Source: Phallusia fumigata (Eukaryota > Chordata > Ascidiacea > Phlebobranchia > Ascidiidae). Taken from it: a stretch of 24,556 bases of DNA. Within the stretch, counting starts at the first letter, position 1; each line of letters starts with the position of its first letter. A program made the translations under genes and the position numbers. Where the stretch lies: the NCBI GenBank assembly GCA_008931825.1, contig QXVZ01002732.1:1-24556 (forward strand). The letters run 5' to 3'. The notes under the pieces were generated by a model, which worked only from the letters and a program-made list of their open reading frames with translations, made no database searches and had not been told where the DNA came from. Positions 9,459 to 21,055 of the stretch are shown here, in pieces.

Positions 9459-11165
9459 AGCACACATAACTTGGGCCTCTCGACCTATAACATGTAAAGG
9501 TCCCTGTCATATGTCCACAATTTCCTTCATTATCGCCGAAAATCAGAAACAAGGTCGTGGTACTACCATTGGTTGCGCCTGTTAAAGTTTATAGATCACA
9601 ACATGACGTTAGCTAAAACATCTTTTTGTTGTAAATATTGCTGTGTAGTGTTTAAGTTATGGTCCATCACTGTGTACATACGTTCAGTACCTGTAACAAC
9701 ACCATAGTTCCACAATGATGAGCATTTTATTAATGTTGTGTATTATAGTCGCCTTGCTCATAGCACAGATTTTTTTTAAATAAGATATCTCTCACACCAA
9801 GAGTGATAGAATGGTTCAGAGTTTTTAATAAAATTTCATGCCTTTCCTTTACTCTTAATCAAAGTATTTTTTAACCAATATTTTATCCCGATTTTTTTTA
9901 CAAGTGTGACATCAACTGCGTCTCTCTTACATCACAGCTTGTCGAACATTCCATTTGATTTGCACTTCCGTCGTTCATTTTGTTTTGAAGTTGTATCCGC
10001 TAACGAATAATGCGATTGACGTGTTTGTTTTAACTGCGATGCCACGATAACAAGATTTTTAAATCAGGCACTATACCACAGTATGTAAACTGTTTTGCGA
10101 CAACGCGGCTCTCAATCGAGGTGGATCGGCGTTGCGAAGGTTATCTTGAAGGTATTTGACAAAACAAGCTTAAGATTGCAACGTTGACAGTATCAGCAAC
10201 GTGTTTACGAAAATGCGACTGCAGAGGCTTTTTGTGATGTCACCAGATAAGCCTAAGCCAGTAATGTCCCTTATAGTGTTGCTTAATGGAGCTGTTTGTG
10301 CCACTGCACATAGTTATGGTTAACCGAAAGCATTTGGTGCAGAGCCGATGGCTTAGTTGTGGTAGATGCGTTTGTGAGAGGGAGAAAGATAAAATGTAAA
10401 ATCAAACATAGGCAGTTTGAAGTTTGGGCGTAAACAGGGATTTGTAACAGACTGTATTATGATAGTATCGCGTTTATTTTTCTAAGTTGGTGGACTTTTT
10501 ATCAAGGTGAGTGAGAAACACTTTGTAAACCGAAACCACCACTAGATTTTTATCAGAAAAAACTTAACAAAACTGCACAGTGTTCTAAAACCATTACTTG
10601 AATCCCTTAAAGCTTTTCGGGTACAAGCAGTGATACACGCATACAAAAGAGAAACGGTCCGTTTTTAATCGCATGTAATTTCCAGTTACGGTTTGTACAT
10701 AAAGGTTACTCGGCTGCCGCACCGCTAACCATACAACATCACTACATATATACATACAAGTTGCTTACGCCAGGCCTTTGACGTCAACCGTTTTTTAAAC
10801 CTAATTAATTTCCCGAATCGATAGAATTAAATTGAACAGTTCGACTTCTTACAAATAAAAACCAGGTTGTTCTTGTGTAAATTAAACACCGTTTTTAACA
10901 CCGTTGTCACTATGGTCGGTGAAATAATAAGGTGGTCTTGGCCTGTAAACCTTTCGAGGAAACGTTAGTTAGTAATTCGCAGTCCGTGTTTGTTAAGCAT
11001 CCAGGTATCTGAACAAGCGATGGATTGGCACGAGAACATTTTTGCAAGTGGCCGGAAATCAAAAATACAAATTAACAACGAAATAAAGTGCATACACAGG
11101 TAAGGTTGAAAGAAGTTGATGTGCTGCCAAGGCGAGCACAATAACATCAATTTTAAACTTGTTTG

Positions 11166-11171
11166 TTTATT
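11166..11171 (-). terminator. Candidate poly(A) signal of GPCR copy 2
   Basis: AATAAA on the minus strand, about 440 bases downstream of the stop codon at 11612-11614. Confidence 0.3.
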
Positions 11172-11611
11172 GTTGAAAAAAGTCTCGTGGACAATTTTTT
11201 CAGTACGCAGTGGTACAAGCAAATCCTTCGACGCAGAAAATAAAACTTTGCCATTTTCTTTTTCAAACGGCACCAACATTTAAAACTTGTCATTGGTTTA
11301 CAATTTGCGCACCCGTGGGACAATTTGCACATAAGGTTTGGCATTTTTGCAAAGTTTGGTGCCTCAATCCGTCCAAAAAGTGTCAGAATCAAACCAGATC
11401 AGCGTAAGGAAACAAATAGGAATTCAATTGTCACAAAACGTTTTCGCTGGCCTCTCTATTTCCTCCCTTGGAAATAGACCTGCGACATTTTTTCCGACCA
11501 ACCTACATCTCGACTCGACCAGTGTGAGGACACTGGACCATTTTCAAACGAACCTTAGTTCCAAGGTACCTCCTTGCAGACAAAAAGTACAACTACATGT
11601 GATCTGGCGTC

Positions 11612-14600
11612 TCAAGCTGGCGTAGAGGCTAGTCTTGTCATAAGTGAGGGGTCAAGAGAGCTGCTGGTCCTCAGTAATCGTTTTGATTGTCGTTCTCCAC
11701 GTTCAGCGCGACTGGAACGGATTTTCCTTAAAGGACATTGGTCACTTTTCGATAGCAGGGATTTGTTACGGAAGTCGGGGGCCGCAAAAGTGTAGATGAT
11801 CGGATTGACGCACGCGTGAGCGTAGGACATGCAACGGGCGACCATCTTCAGTGAGTAGCGAAGCACGCCGTAGCGAAACGATGTATAGTTTTGCGACATC
11901 TACAAATAAACAATGTAGTGTTCATTTTTTGAAACTTGAAACTGTAGTGGCCACATCATAAAGTGTAAAACCCCTGATAGGAAATGTACCATTTCTCAGT
12001 CCCGCGTGCAAAACCTTTTGGTTAACAGCTTTTTCCGTTTACATTGTGTCATCGCCCACCTGTCTTAAATATTGTACTGTTCACATCTATCAACAAGTGT
12101 TTAGTCAGCGCATTTGCATCATGCAAAAAAAAGTCTAATTTTTATTAAAGCTTCCGCAAAACAATTTTGTGCTAACTATAACCAATAAGGATTGTGCAAG
12201 GAAAATAGTGACTAGGTGAGCCTAAGAATCACCAATTCAACAACACTAAAATTCAGCAAAACCTTTTTTAGGAATAAACGGCGCCACAGTTATCCGGAAA
12301 ACAAGTCAAAAAAATCACTTGCAAACCCCGCAGATGGTGTAATGCTTCGAATGGTTTGGCTACACTTACCAACATCAAAACGTAAAGATGATGAGGGAAC
12401 CAAGAGATAAGAAAGGCAACTATCAAACAAAAAACCATGATAGTGGTTTTCCTGTATTCTGAACTTGCTTGCCCTTGATGCGCCGTTCGCCTGAAAGCCA
12501 AAAAGTTTGTAAAGGAAAGGAACTATAAAAGATAAAATATTCTGTTCTTTTTATTTGTGTGTGGACGTGTAACAAAACTATTTCTATTTTTGTTTATAAA
12601 CATTTTTAACATAATTTGAATTCTTTTGTTTTGTCAAAGTTAAACTTACACTTCAATCAAAGGATCAGCACAAAGCCTAGACCAGTTATAGACTTATAAC
12701 GAGTTCAATGGCTGTTTTTTCGCTGTTTCTTACGTCAGTGTAAGGTTTCGTTCATTCAAACTGATCAATAAATTCCCAAATAACGTTATGTTATCGATTG
12801 CGGAAAGAATCAGCTTTGTCAAATAACACGTTTTCCGCTTTTGCAGCCAAATTTAACGATTTTTATGTGCAGTGCGGGGTGAGAGCTCAAGGCTGATATT
12901 TAGTATTTACCTGTGTCCCCCGGCTCTGCGCATGATGAAACAAACTACTTCGCGGCCGATGAATATGTAGCAGATGGTGACGAAGATGAACGGTATGAAA
13001 TACGTGAAAACCATAAGGACTATCTTGTACGCCGCCTCAACGCTCTGTTCCGACCAAATGCACTGCAACCTGTTATCTACGGGGTGGTTTAAAAAATGAT
13101 ATGTCATTTTATTGTAACGTAGAAACTTTCCTATTCGCGTTGACTGCTTAAATCCGTGAACATATAAGAGCTGTTTTCCGCGAAACTTTTAGGAAACGAC
13201 ATCTAACTTAAACTTACGTTGTTGTAAGTTCACTAGCCGGTAGTAGACGACGTTGGGCAGTGCAATGGCAAAGGCCGCGATCCAAATAAGTGCAATCACC
13301 ACGACTTTGCCAGTGCGAGTTGGCAAGACGCTCTTCTGAAACTTGAAAGGACGCATCAGCGCCACAAAACGTATCCACGCCATTGAACATATTGTGAAAA
13401 TCCCGGCAACCATCGATAAGCTGCTGGTGAAGTGGAAAAAAGGACAGTATGCTGCCGAGAACACCCACTTTCCTGATATGTTGGAGACTATCTATAAGAA
13501 AAAAAGTCATGAGGTTTTGTACCCCCATTTTTGTAATGCAATTTTTGTTTTAATTATAACACATCACAGATGCTGGTTCCGTCCCAAATTACGACTAATG
13601 GATTATTCACGAATTTCCGTATATTTGTTGTTTGCGGTGTCAACCATCGTTAGCACAGGCCCTCTCTGTTCACGTTTTATTAGTTTAGACCAGCATGTTT
13701 GACCAAGACCCATGAAAATTGTTTCTAATAGCTAAAGCTGTGTGGCAAAACCTTTAAATGGATATTTTGTTTGTCTGGCATACTTTCCATGCATTGCAGC
13801 TTCTCTAAATTTCGCATTGTCAACTCGAACGATAAATGGTAATGGTAACTAATTTATGAAGCCGGGAAAGGATAAATGGTAATGGTAACTAATTTAGCCG
13901 GGAAGGTACTAATGATCGGCAATGGCTAAAAATTACCCCTAAATGCAGACAACAGCAGCTTCGGAATCTCTCTGTTCTGTACAGAAAGAGAGAAAACCTA
14001 GTCTTACGTTGTCAACGTGATTCATGACATCGACATAGCTACCTGCACACGATACACATTAAAACAAAAAACGCAGCCCGCAGAACAATTGTCTGATGAG
14101 TACCGTTTACTAAACACAAAAAATAACCGACTTTTATGATAAACCCCTTTGTTTCACGGAAACAACTTCAAAATTATCAAGTATTGAAACCTAACGTTGA
14201 ATATAGAATTCCATTAGGTTTTTCTTTTAAAGAAACGCTCCCAAGCCTAGAAAGAAAACTTTGGTAAGCAATAAACACGCTTATAGAATGTCTTAAAACC
14301 AAACATAAGTTGCCTTAATTTGCATACTTAACCTTTAGTGAAACCATTCTGACCTTAAAACGTTAGATATTTTAGGCCATTACCGGTTCCATCGCGGACG
14401 GCTATGTATACGTAATTTACAGGCAACGAAGGTTAGTATACTAGCCGCAAAAGCGCGCACTTACATAGTACGGAGCGTTTACGACGAGATACGTGATATC
14501 TGCGACAGCCAAATTCAGAACCAGCATGCTGTGGACTGGATGCTTGATGATGCGTTGCGTCATCACCGTGGTGAGGATCACCATGACGTTGCCAACGAGA

Positions 14601-17600
14601 CCGATCAGGAGGATGATCCCGATGATAACTGGAACCGCGACCTCGAACACTTTGGACGCGTGGGTCATCGCCTCTTTGATCAAGATGTCTGGAAAGGTTG
14701 AATGAGATAGATAATATAGGAGGGCGGGACTGAAGGCTTAGAAAATAAAGGTTCATGTTATTTTATCCTACCCAACTTAAAACATATTTGCTATTTGTTT
14801 ACTGCGGTTTTCCCACACTGGACATGGATTCGATCGTAATTCTGAAAATAAAAATTAAAAATTATCTTGTCGCTTTATATCAACGATGTTACTTGACCTC
14901 TGTTTTAAATTAAAACGTCCGCTCCATTGGGCTAAATTCATTTCTCCTGTTTAAGACACCAATTAAGTTCGCTGCTATAGCTACAATAAACGGCCGAAGT
15001 GTTTTAGTGCAGTTACATATCCCAAACAAATACAACTACTATTGTTTCAAAGTGTTTAAAAAAGAACTTCCAAATGCAAAAGGGACTGCCAGACGATTGG
15101 ATTAATTATTTTTTTTAAATTAAGGTTTTTTTTATTAAATTACATTTTGTTGCGCTTTGTTGAAAAAATCACTAAAAACTGGTGTCGGCGAAACCAAAAC
15201 TAACCTACATTTTTACCCTGGTTAAGGAAAAACATGTATCAGGGCCTAGACGACGATTTCAAAATACAATTTTGTCGGTTAATTTACGCGACAAAGAGGT
15301 TTATTTGTTGAGGGTGGTGTTTACTGCAACTTGCTTTTAAAATCGAACTTGCCTTTTCGAGCGAAACGATCCATAGCCAAACAAATAGAGAACTTAATCA
15401 ACTTTGTTTGACAGGTTACGTATTTTCGACTAAAGTTAAGGTCGTGGATAAAGCTGTCAGAAACCACAAAACAATTATTTTGTATAGTCTACGTAAAATG
15501 ATACGTTTTGTTCAAACAATGACAAATACATTTGCGTTGGGCTACTGATGCCCCCCAAAGCAGCACTTTGACATGACCTTCAGAAGCCTAATGTCTACAC
15601 CTGTCCAGCATGGAAAATCCAGGATGGTTCAAGATATAATTAAATTGCCATTTCAGATAGAATTACAGTGGCCTCGTATTTAAAACGATCGCATCTTATC
15701 AGTTTCTTAGACAAGATCAAAGCTTGGCTAATGAGCTCAAAAGAATAAAGGTGATTTCCAAGGAACAGTCACGTCAGCAGTCTATGCCACACCTTGTCGC
15801 ATCACAAGCAAATTAGGGTTGTAAAACTCAATTATCATCCTGCCTGTCAGGGCATTTCGATTTTGTGTCGTATCAAACAGCACTAAATGGGCAAGAATAG
15901 CGGACACAGGAAAATCAACAATCGTCGGCCTCACTGCTGAAAGGGTTCACGCCTGTTCTGCATCAACCGTTAGCTTGATGGAAAGTAAACTAGGTGCAAG
16001 GGAATCGATTTTCTCAAACAAATTAGGTTCGTTTTATTCGTTTAACAATACGCACGGAACATATGTTCTTATTAATCTTTCCATGATCGAGCAGAACATA
16101 TTTATTTACTTTTTCAAGTGCAAATGTCAAATCGTTTGATAAGACAAAAATATATAGGCAGCATTTGGTTGAGAGCAGATTCCTATTCAATTTTACTGTA
16201 ACTCATTCTACTGTAAGGCAAATGTATTTTTAAACCATCCTGTGAATTTTCAAAATGATTTGACAGGTCAGGTGATATCGATTAAACATGACCAATCTCT
16301 AAATCTGAATAACAAACTTCGATTTAGTATTCGCCCTAAATGTGAACATAGCATTGTCATTATACATACACTGTGAATACAAAAATATACATTCCATTTT
16401 ATGCTGGTACAAGAGGTATTATCTTAATATCTAGAATACATTCGGTACCCACTTTCCCCTTTCCCCTTTCCCTGCCAAACGCAATGGTACCCAAACTTGT
16501 ATAATTCCTGATTGGTGGGGGTTTAATCGGAGGTCGGTCATTCAGGGCGAAACCGAAAATTAAAAATATCACTCAACACATTTGTCGAATTGAAGCCAAA
16601 CAATCTTTGCCATGTTATGCTTAAAATTTGCTTTGTGGTTTTAAGACGCGATCCTAGAAACTAAAACATTGCGGAAAGTCAGTAAACGGGAGCTTGTCAT
16701 TCTGTTATCCGGCAAACAAATAAAATCGTCAACTACTAAATAGGAATTAGAGCATACGGTTTTTCAGGAAAAGTTAATGATTAAGGAAAATCAGTAAATT
16801 GTTGCTTGTCATTCTGTTCTCCGTTATTATTTTAAACAAACAAAATCGTCAATTACTCAAGGGGAAATAGCGCATGCAGTTTTCCTCGAAAACTGATGAT
16901 TGAGGATAGTCATCAAATGACAGGTTGTCATTCTGTCATCCGGGTTACTACTCAAAAAGGGGAAAAGCGCATGTAATTTACGTTAAAAATTACTGATTAT
17001 GCGTATTTGGTCGAGTAAAACTTATCGTGTTACGGACGAATCCGGGTAATCGCATCACTCGTTTTATTGCATAGGGATCGACAATCCCAAACCGTAGCCT
17101 ATCACTCGTAAAAAAATAATCCGGTTAATCACATAACACATTTGCATAACCCGGTTATTTGACAAGAATTTAAAAGATTTATTCCACAATTCGAAATGTT
17201 GGATTTTTATGTGAAAGCGACACAGTTCGATGTTTCTCTTAAAATATGGGGAGCATAACTTACGTAACAAGGAAAAAATGCTTTCACTTAAAACACAGCC
17301 AGGTTCTTACCTTTTTTTATTTGCGTAAGCCTAATCCGATAAAGTTAAAATAAGCGCTGTGGTGTGAACTTTAACCAAGTTTTTAGGAAGAGAATTATTC
17401 TATTCTTGAAAAGCAATGTGCGCACACGCGGCATAATTTGAGAGAGAAAGCATCTTAGTTGCCACAGGATTGAGCATCATGGCAACATTAAATGTAGGTT
17501 TCATGTTTGCATTCAATGCTACAATGCAAAATCCACCTGTACCATCGTCAAACGGACAAAGATTACATAACAAACAAAAGACAAACTTCTGTGTATTATC

Positions 17601-17723
17601 CACAGGAGCTTAACCCGCCATTTTGCATTTAACCCGCGCGTACTTACACTCTTCCGGCAAAGAAAAGTTGACGGTGTAGTTCAGTTGAAAAGTCATATTG
17701 CTGGACAACGACGTATCAGTCAT
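11612..17723 (-). CDS. Galanin/allatostatin-type class A GPCR, copy 2, complete
   Basis: Six coding exons join in frame: 17723-17648, 14688-14465, 13491-13218, 13076-12911, 12490-12370 and 11899-11612, 382 residues in all. An in-frame TGA lies two codons before the start ATG. The N-terminus has sequons at N9, N15 and N19, with one more in loop 1 at N104. TM1 has GN, TM2 LAVAD, TM3 cysteine C116 pairs in principle with C197 of loop 2, TM4 W is present, TM5 has IP, TM6 has SWFPHH (W277, P279) and TM7 has NPIIY (319-323). The usual DRY at the end of TM3 is I140-R141-F142. The protein should be a plasma-membrane neuropeptide receptor. The closest families I can judge by motif are galanin, allatostatin-A and kisspeptin receptors; the ligand is not known. 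Intron 1 is about 3 kb. It is a paralogue of the plus-strand copy at 4480-9059. Confidence 0.9.
13831..13906. repeat. Two-copy tandem repeat in a receptor intron
   Basis: The unit starts gataaatggtaatggtaact and recurs at 13831 and 13871. The second copy lacks a tgaa tetranucleotide present in the first. It lies within the intron between the TM2 and TM3 exons of the minus-strand receptor. Confidence 0.85.
16453..16472. repeat. Short TTTCCCC microsatellite
   Basis: Three near-perfect heptamer copies, flanked on both sides by ggtaccc. Confidence 0.7.
16655..16975. repeat. Three degenerate tandem copies of a 110-120 bp unit
   Basis: The landmark ttgtcattctgt recurs near 16693, 16805 and 16924. 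Around each lie similar blocks: a gaaaatcagtaaa-like start, aaacaaaatcgtcaa and agcgcatg-like stretches. The copies differ by substitutions and small indels, so this is an old minisatellite-like expansion. Confidence 0.6.
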
Positions 17724-17953
17724 GCTTCAGTTTTGTTTAGTGGCCTGCGATAGAATTCTGGTTAATCAAAACACAACAAAAAACTATATTATTATGGGGT
17801 AGTATCTAAACGTTACAAAAAAGTCAAAGCTTTTTAACAAAAGAAGTGGATTAGGCCGAAATTAATATTTAGTATAACCCAATCATCACTGAAGAAAATA
17901 AACAATTAGCTAAGCACGAACGGAGTTGTTTTAGGTAAAGTGTATTTTTTTAG

Positions 17954-18110
17954 ATTTCGAAAAAGACCAACACCCAAAGCCAGAATTATTAAACGTTATG
18001 TGCTAAGCCAGATTTTGACCACTCTATCCAATGCCGCGCTGAATGATTCAATCTGCAAACATCCGCGGATCTGCAACGAACTGATAGACCACTGCGAAAC
18101 ACATGATAAT
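17954..18110 (+). CDS. Exon A of an unidentified plus-strand gene
   Basis: The exon follows a tttttttag acceptor and ends at a gtatca donor (18111). It gives one base plus 52 codons, ending in phase 0. The peptide is basic at first (FRKRPTPKAR) and then helical in character, with cysteines in SICKHPRIC and DHC. No domain was recognised. There is no in-frame ATG, so earlier exons must exist, probably within or beyond intron 1 of the minus-strand receptor. Confidence 0.35.
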
Positions 18111-18243
18111 GTATCAAAACACGCGCTTACATAAGGTTTCAACCTTTTTTTCTGCACAGCACATTTTTTGATCGAAGACCTGGTTACAGAATTCGTATCA
18201 TGAAAAGAGATGTTGGTTCCACATTTGTAACACCATTTTGCAG

Positions 18244-18354
18244 GTGTTATTTAAGAGCAGCTGGCTGCAAGGCACGTTTTTCTACCGACTGACCTGCAGT
18301 TACGTAAGCGACGCCGGTGCGGTTAAAGCGTTCGATCACAACATACCACCACTG
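18244..18354 (+). CDS. Exon B of an unidentified plus-strand gene
   Basis: A clear exon by composition, with a ccattttgcag acceptor and a gtaagc donor. It has 37 codons, phase 0 at both ends, and so is compatible with exon A before and exon C after. The peptide includes SSWLQGTFFYRLTCSYV. I do not recognise the family. Confidence 0.45.
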
Positions 18355-18790
18355 GTAAGCAATCAACGAACGATATGTAAATGCATTTCCCGATCATACC
18401 ACATAACCCTCTGGGGTTTAAATGTTACGAATGGCTCACCCTTGACAGATGTAACGCAGCGTTTTAAAACCTTGTCAATCTTGATCATCTAATAGCGGAA
18501 ATGACTTTGTCTTTTGTTGTTGCTGTCATTTAAAGCGGTCTTTTGTTACTATTGCCTTTAAAACCGCACTAATTGCCAGCAAAAATGGCAATTCAGAAAA
18601 ATTGAAAGACTTGTCTAACAAAAAGACTTGTTTAACAACGCCAGCGACTACATCTAAAGTTACGCTGCCTTCCGCCCCAAATTTCTGCCTGTCACACACA
18701 TCATTTTTCCTTCCTTGTGGGGAACCCATTGTGGGTCAAATGACAACGAAATATAGAAGCTTTGACGAATAAACTATTTTTACATTTCAG
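18355..18790 (+). other. Probable intron between exons B and C
   Basis: A minus-strand open frame of 67 codons (18729-18526) lies here. It has no recognised domain and no splice support and is probably chance. Confidence 0.35.
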
Positions 18791-18958
18791 GGAGAACCCG
18801 CTAGCAAAAAGATAGTTGAAGCTTCACGGCTTTTGCCTTTTTTGCCAACCACTGTACAACCGCTAGGGTTCAATCACTGGCCCCAGCTGCAAAACTGTTG
18901 GTGCTGCTTATTTGTGAACAGAAAGTCATGGCGCGAAAAAGTATTTCTCAGAGCGTAA
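18791..18958 (+). CDS. Exon C of an unidentified plus-strand gene
   Basis: The acceptor tttacatttcag ends at 18790. Phase 0 follows on from exon B and the frame stays open for 55 codons to a TAA at 18956. The peptide starts GEPASKKIVEASRLLPF and later has a WCC cluster. The exon may instead be spliced out earlier, for example at a weak donor near 18897 or at 18955 (gtaaac), and continue into the blocks at 19049-19369. The true end is unsettled. Confidence 0.3.
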   Translation, partial: GEPASKKIVEASRLLPFLPTTVQPLGFNHWPQLQNCWCCLFVNRKSWREKVFLRA

Positions 18959-19048
18959 ACGTCGCCTCGCTCTGTTTTGTACGCTTGCTTTCATGTTGAG
19001 TAAACACCCTTCGCCGTAACCACAAACTTTGTTACACACACCTGGGAG

Positions 19049-19098
19049 GCCGGAAATGCGACGTAAGAAGCAGCCAAAAAGCTATGCGGGCCATACAG
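19049..19098 (+). CDS. Exon D candidate with a strong donor
   Basis: The donor gtatgt at 19099 is good. Two readings are possible. An ATG at 19056 starts MRRKKQPKSYAGHT and joins 19328-19536 in frame, giving 83 residues. Alternatively the block is internal, starting at 19049, reads RKCDVRSSQKAMRAIQ, and joins 19328 in the other frame, ending at a TGA at 19367. I cannot choose between them. Confidence 0.25.
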
Positions 19099-19327
19099 GT
19101 ATGTAAATATTGAAAATATTGCCGAAAAGCAGAACCCCCCACAAGAAGTGGAAAATCCTAAGCTCTGCGTTCAGGATGAATTTGATAGTTTGACCTTTCT
19201 GTATTATACCTTCGCCCCTCCCCCTAAAAACCACTGCGTGTTTTGAAATAGCAGCAGATGACTACGATACGCTTAAGGTTACTTACACCATAAAACGTAC
19301 GTAACTTCTTTGTGTTTTTTGGCTCAG

Positions 19328-19536
19328 TCGGCTCCACAGCTGACACCACGACGCTCAGAGGCCACATGAGCAATTTGCGACTAAGGTTACAAAAGATGGG
19401 CAAAATATCTTCAAAATTTGCTTCAGGGCTGCTAAACTATTTTGCATGCGAATGCGTCATCAACTTGGGAAAAACATGCCTAACCCTGGACACATGCATA
19501 TTTCGTACACTTCCTTTGCGTGTCCTTTCTGCTTAA
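19328..19536 (+). CDS. Exon E candidate, probably terminal
   Basis: A good pyrimidine-rich acceptor (ttttttggctcag) ends at 19327. In one frame the block is open to a TAA at 19534; in the phase-0 frame it ends quickly with SAPQLTPRRSEAT and a TGA at 19367-19369. GC content drops after about 19385, which slightly favours the shorter reading. Confidence 0.25.
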
Positions 19537-20867
19537 ACATTTATCGATGGGCCGGGGTCAATTTAAAGTAATCACGTGGATTGTTTGACTACGCGATTTC
19601 GACAATGACTTATCGATTTTCACGCACCATATTACTGGAGACTGCCACGGATTATTCAGATATGCGATATCATACCTACATGTCGTTGCGAGCAATTAGC
19701 GCGGACGGGATGAACCCTACCGGTTTTAGCATCATTTCTAAACGCAAACCCTAATTAATCCACACAAAAGCTAACTGCACAAATAAATGTTTTAAATGTT
19801 TATTTTAGGCTGCCTTTTTCGTTGTTCGTTGCAGCAAAATTTATTTCATGGTCTGTGTAAAATATGCATAAAAAGTTGCCTATCATGGAAACCTTGAGGT
19901 TGCGAAGACTACGTACCAATTATGTATTTTAGACCAATAGGTAATGACCTGTTCAAACAGTTACATATACTGTAAAATTCATGTGTTTCAATTTGTTATT
20001 CTGATGTACAACACAGCACTTCCAAAAATGTGTTTAAACTAAAAACAACCACACCATGCACTTACACTTCCTTCACGCAAAATTTGCCCTCTAATGTGTC
20101 TCACATTTCTGCTAAACTACGACTGCCTGACCGAAGTGAACATGCAGTAATAATCAGAAACGTCTATTTAACACCCTGAGACCGTCAGTCGAATACGGGA
20201 ACACCAAGTTTCTTTGCTCAACCTCAGCCAAATCCCAGCCTTAACCTTTTATTTCAGTCAATTCATTTCACTGTCAGGATCTGAGATCTCCCACAGTGAG
20301 ATGGAGTTAGAGTTACAATGTTGAGTTTATTTCAAACCATTGTGTACGTGCAGACAGTCCAATCACACAATCCGCATTCCGCCATTGTTTTGCTTTTTGA
20401 TGAAAGTGACTATTGTGGCAAGGACACTTGATGCGGCTCAGACAAGGTGTCACAAACACCCGCTTTTATGTAAAAAAACTAAGCATCTAATTACATTCGT
20501 AAGCATCTAATTCAGCAACGTAGACACAAATATTCCAACAAGGAGTGTCATGTGAATTCAATTGGGAACAGTCTGGACGAAAATTGGTACACAACTTTAA
20601 CCACTAAAGATGCATATCCTGGCAACCACAATAAAGGCAACTTGAATAATTTCACAACTTTCTCACCTAAACATTCCTGTCGAGGATTAATCACCTAATC
20701 TTAGGATTACATACTTGCAGCAAGAATAACAAATGCGTCCTTTGCCTTGGTGTTGCCCAACATGTTAAATGGGGGCGAAAACTCAACCCAAATGCGACGG
20801 CTCAAGCAGCTTTAATCAAACTTGAATCGATCGCTTTGCAAAATTCCAAGTCGAATGCGTTCCGACA
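19537..20867. other. Gene-free stretch
   Basis: AT-rich sequence with no recognisable exon. A short direct repeat, aagcatctaatt, occurs twice around 20480-20515. Confidence 0.45.
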
Positions 20868-21055
20868 TTAGTAATGAGACTCGATTTTGTAGTTTTGATT
20901 GCGCTTCGCGAAGGGTGGGATGCGAAGAAAGAGATAGTGATGGTCAACCCTGCCCAAACCGTACCGTTGGTGAACTGAAATTAAAACTGGGTGCTGACTA
21001 CAAATTAATGTTTTATCCCGCAACGATGTTTTTAGAAACGTCAATTTTGCCCAAG
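20868..21055 (+). other. Possible diverged transthyretin-like/HIU hydrolase exon
   Basis: The plus-strand frame contains DSDGQPCP, then a leucine-rich spacer and GADYKLMF with a downstream MF. This resembles the order in 5-hydroxyisourate hydrolase (DGRCP, then G-YKL-F and an aromatic-F pair), and a possible donor (gtttgt) lies at 21056. The expected HVLD-type first part and the final YRGS signature were not found, and the opposite strand is also open, so this may be a remnant or coincidence. Confidence 0.2.

Larger units (their letters stand above)
9060..11611. other. Intergenic space between two convergent receptor genes
   Basis: The 3' untranslated regions of both receptors and 2.5 kb of AT-rich spacer. 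No additional exon was recognised; the only long frames (10965-11407, both strands) overlap one another and lack domains or splice support. Confidence 0.55.
14689..17647 (-). other. First intron of GPCR copy 2
   Basis: A 3-kb AT-rich intron separating the N-terminal exon from the TM1-TM2 exon. It holds a degenerate repeat array (16680-16975) and a short TTTCCCC run (16453-16472). I found no other exon on either strand, although the unidentified plus-strand gene starting at or before 17954 may have its 5' exons here. Confidence 0.6.

Noticed and set aside
13343..13702. 119-codon plus-strand frame
   Set aside because: It is the antisense of the TM3-TM4 exon extended into intron, with no domain of its own.
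14433..14756. 107-codon minus-strand frame over the second exon of the minus receptor
   Set aside because: It is out of frame with the TM1-TM2 coding frame, has no hydrophobic segments, and runs across the splice sites.
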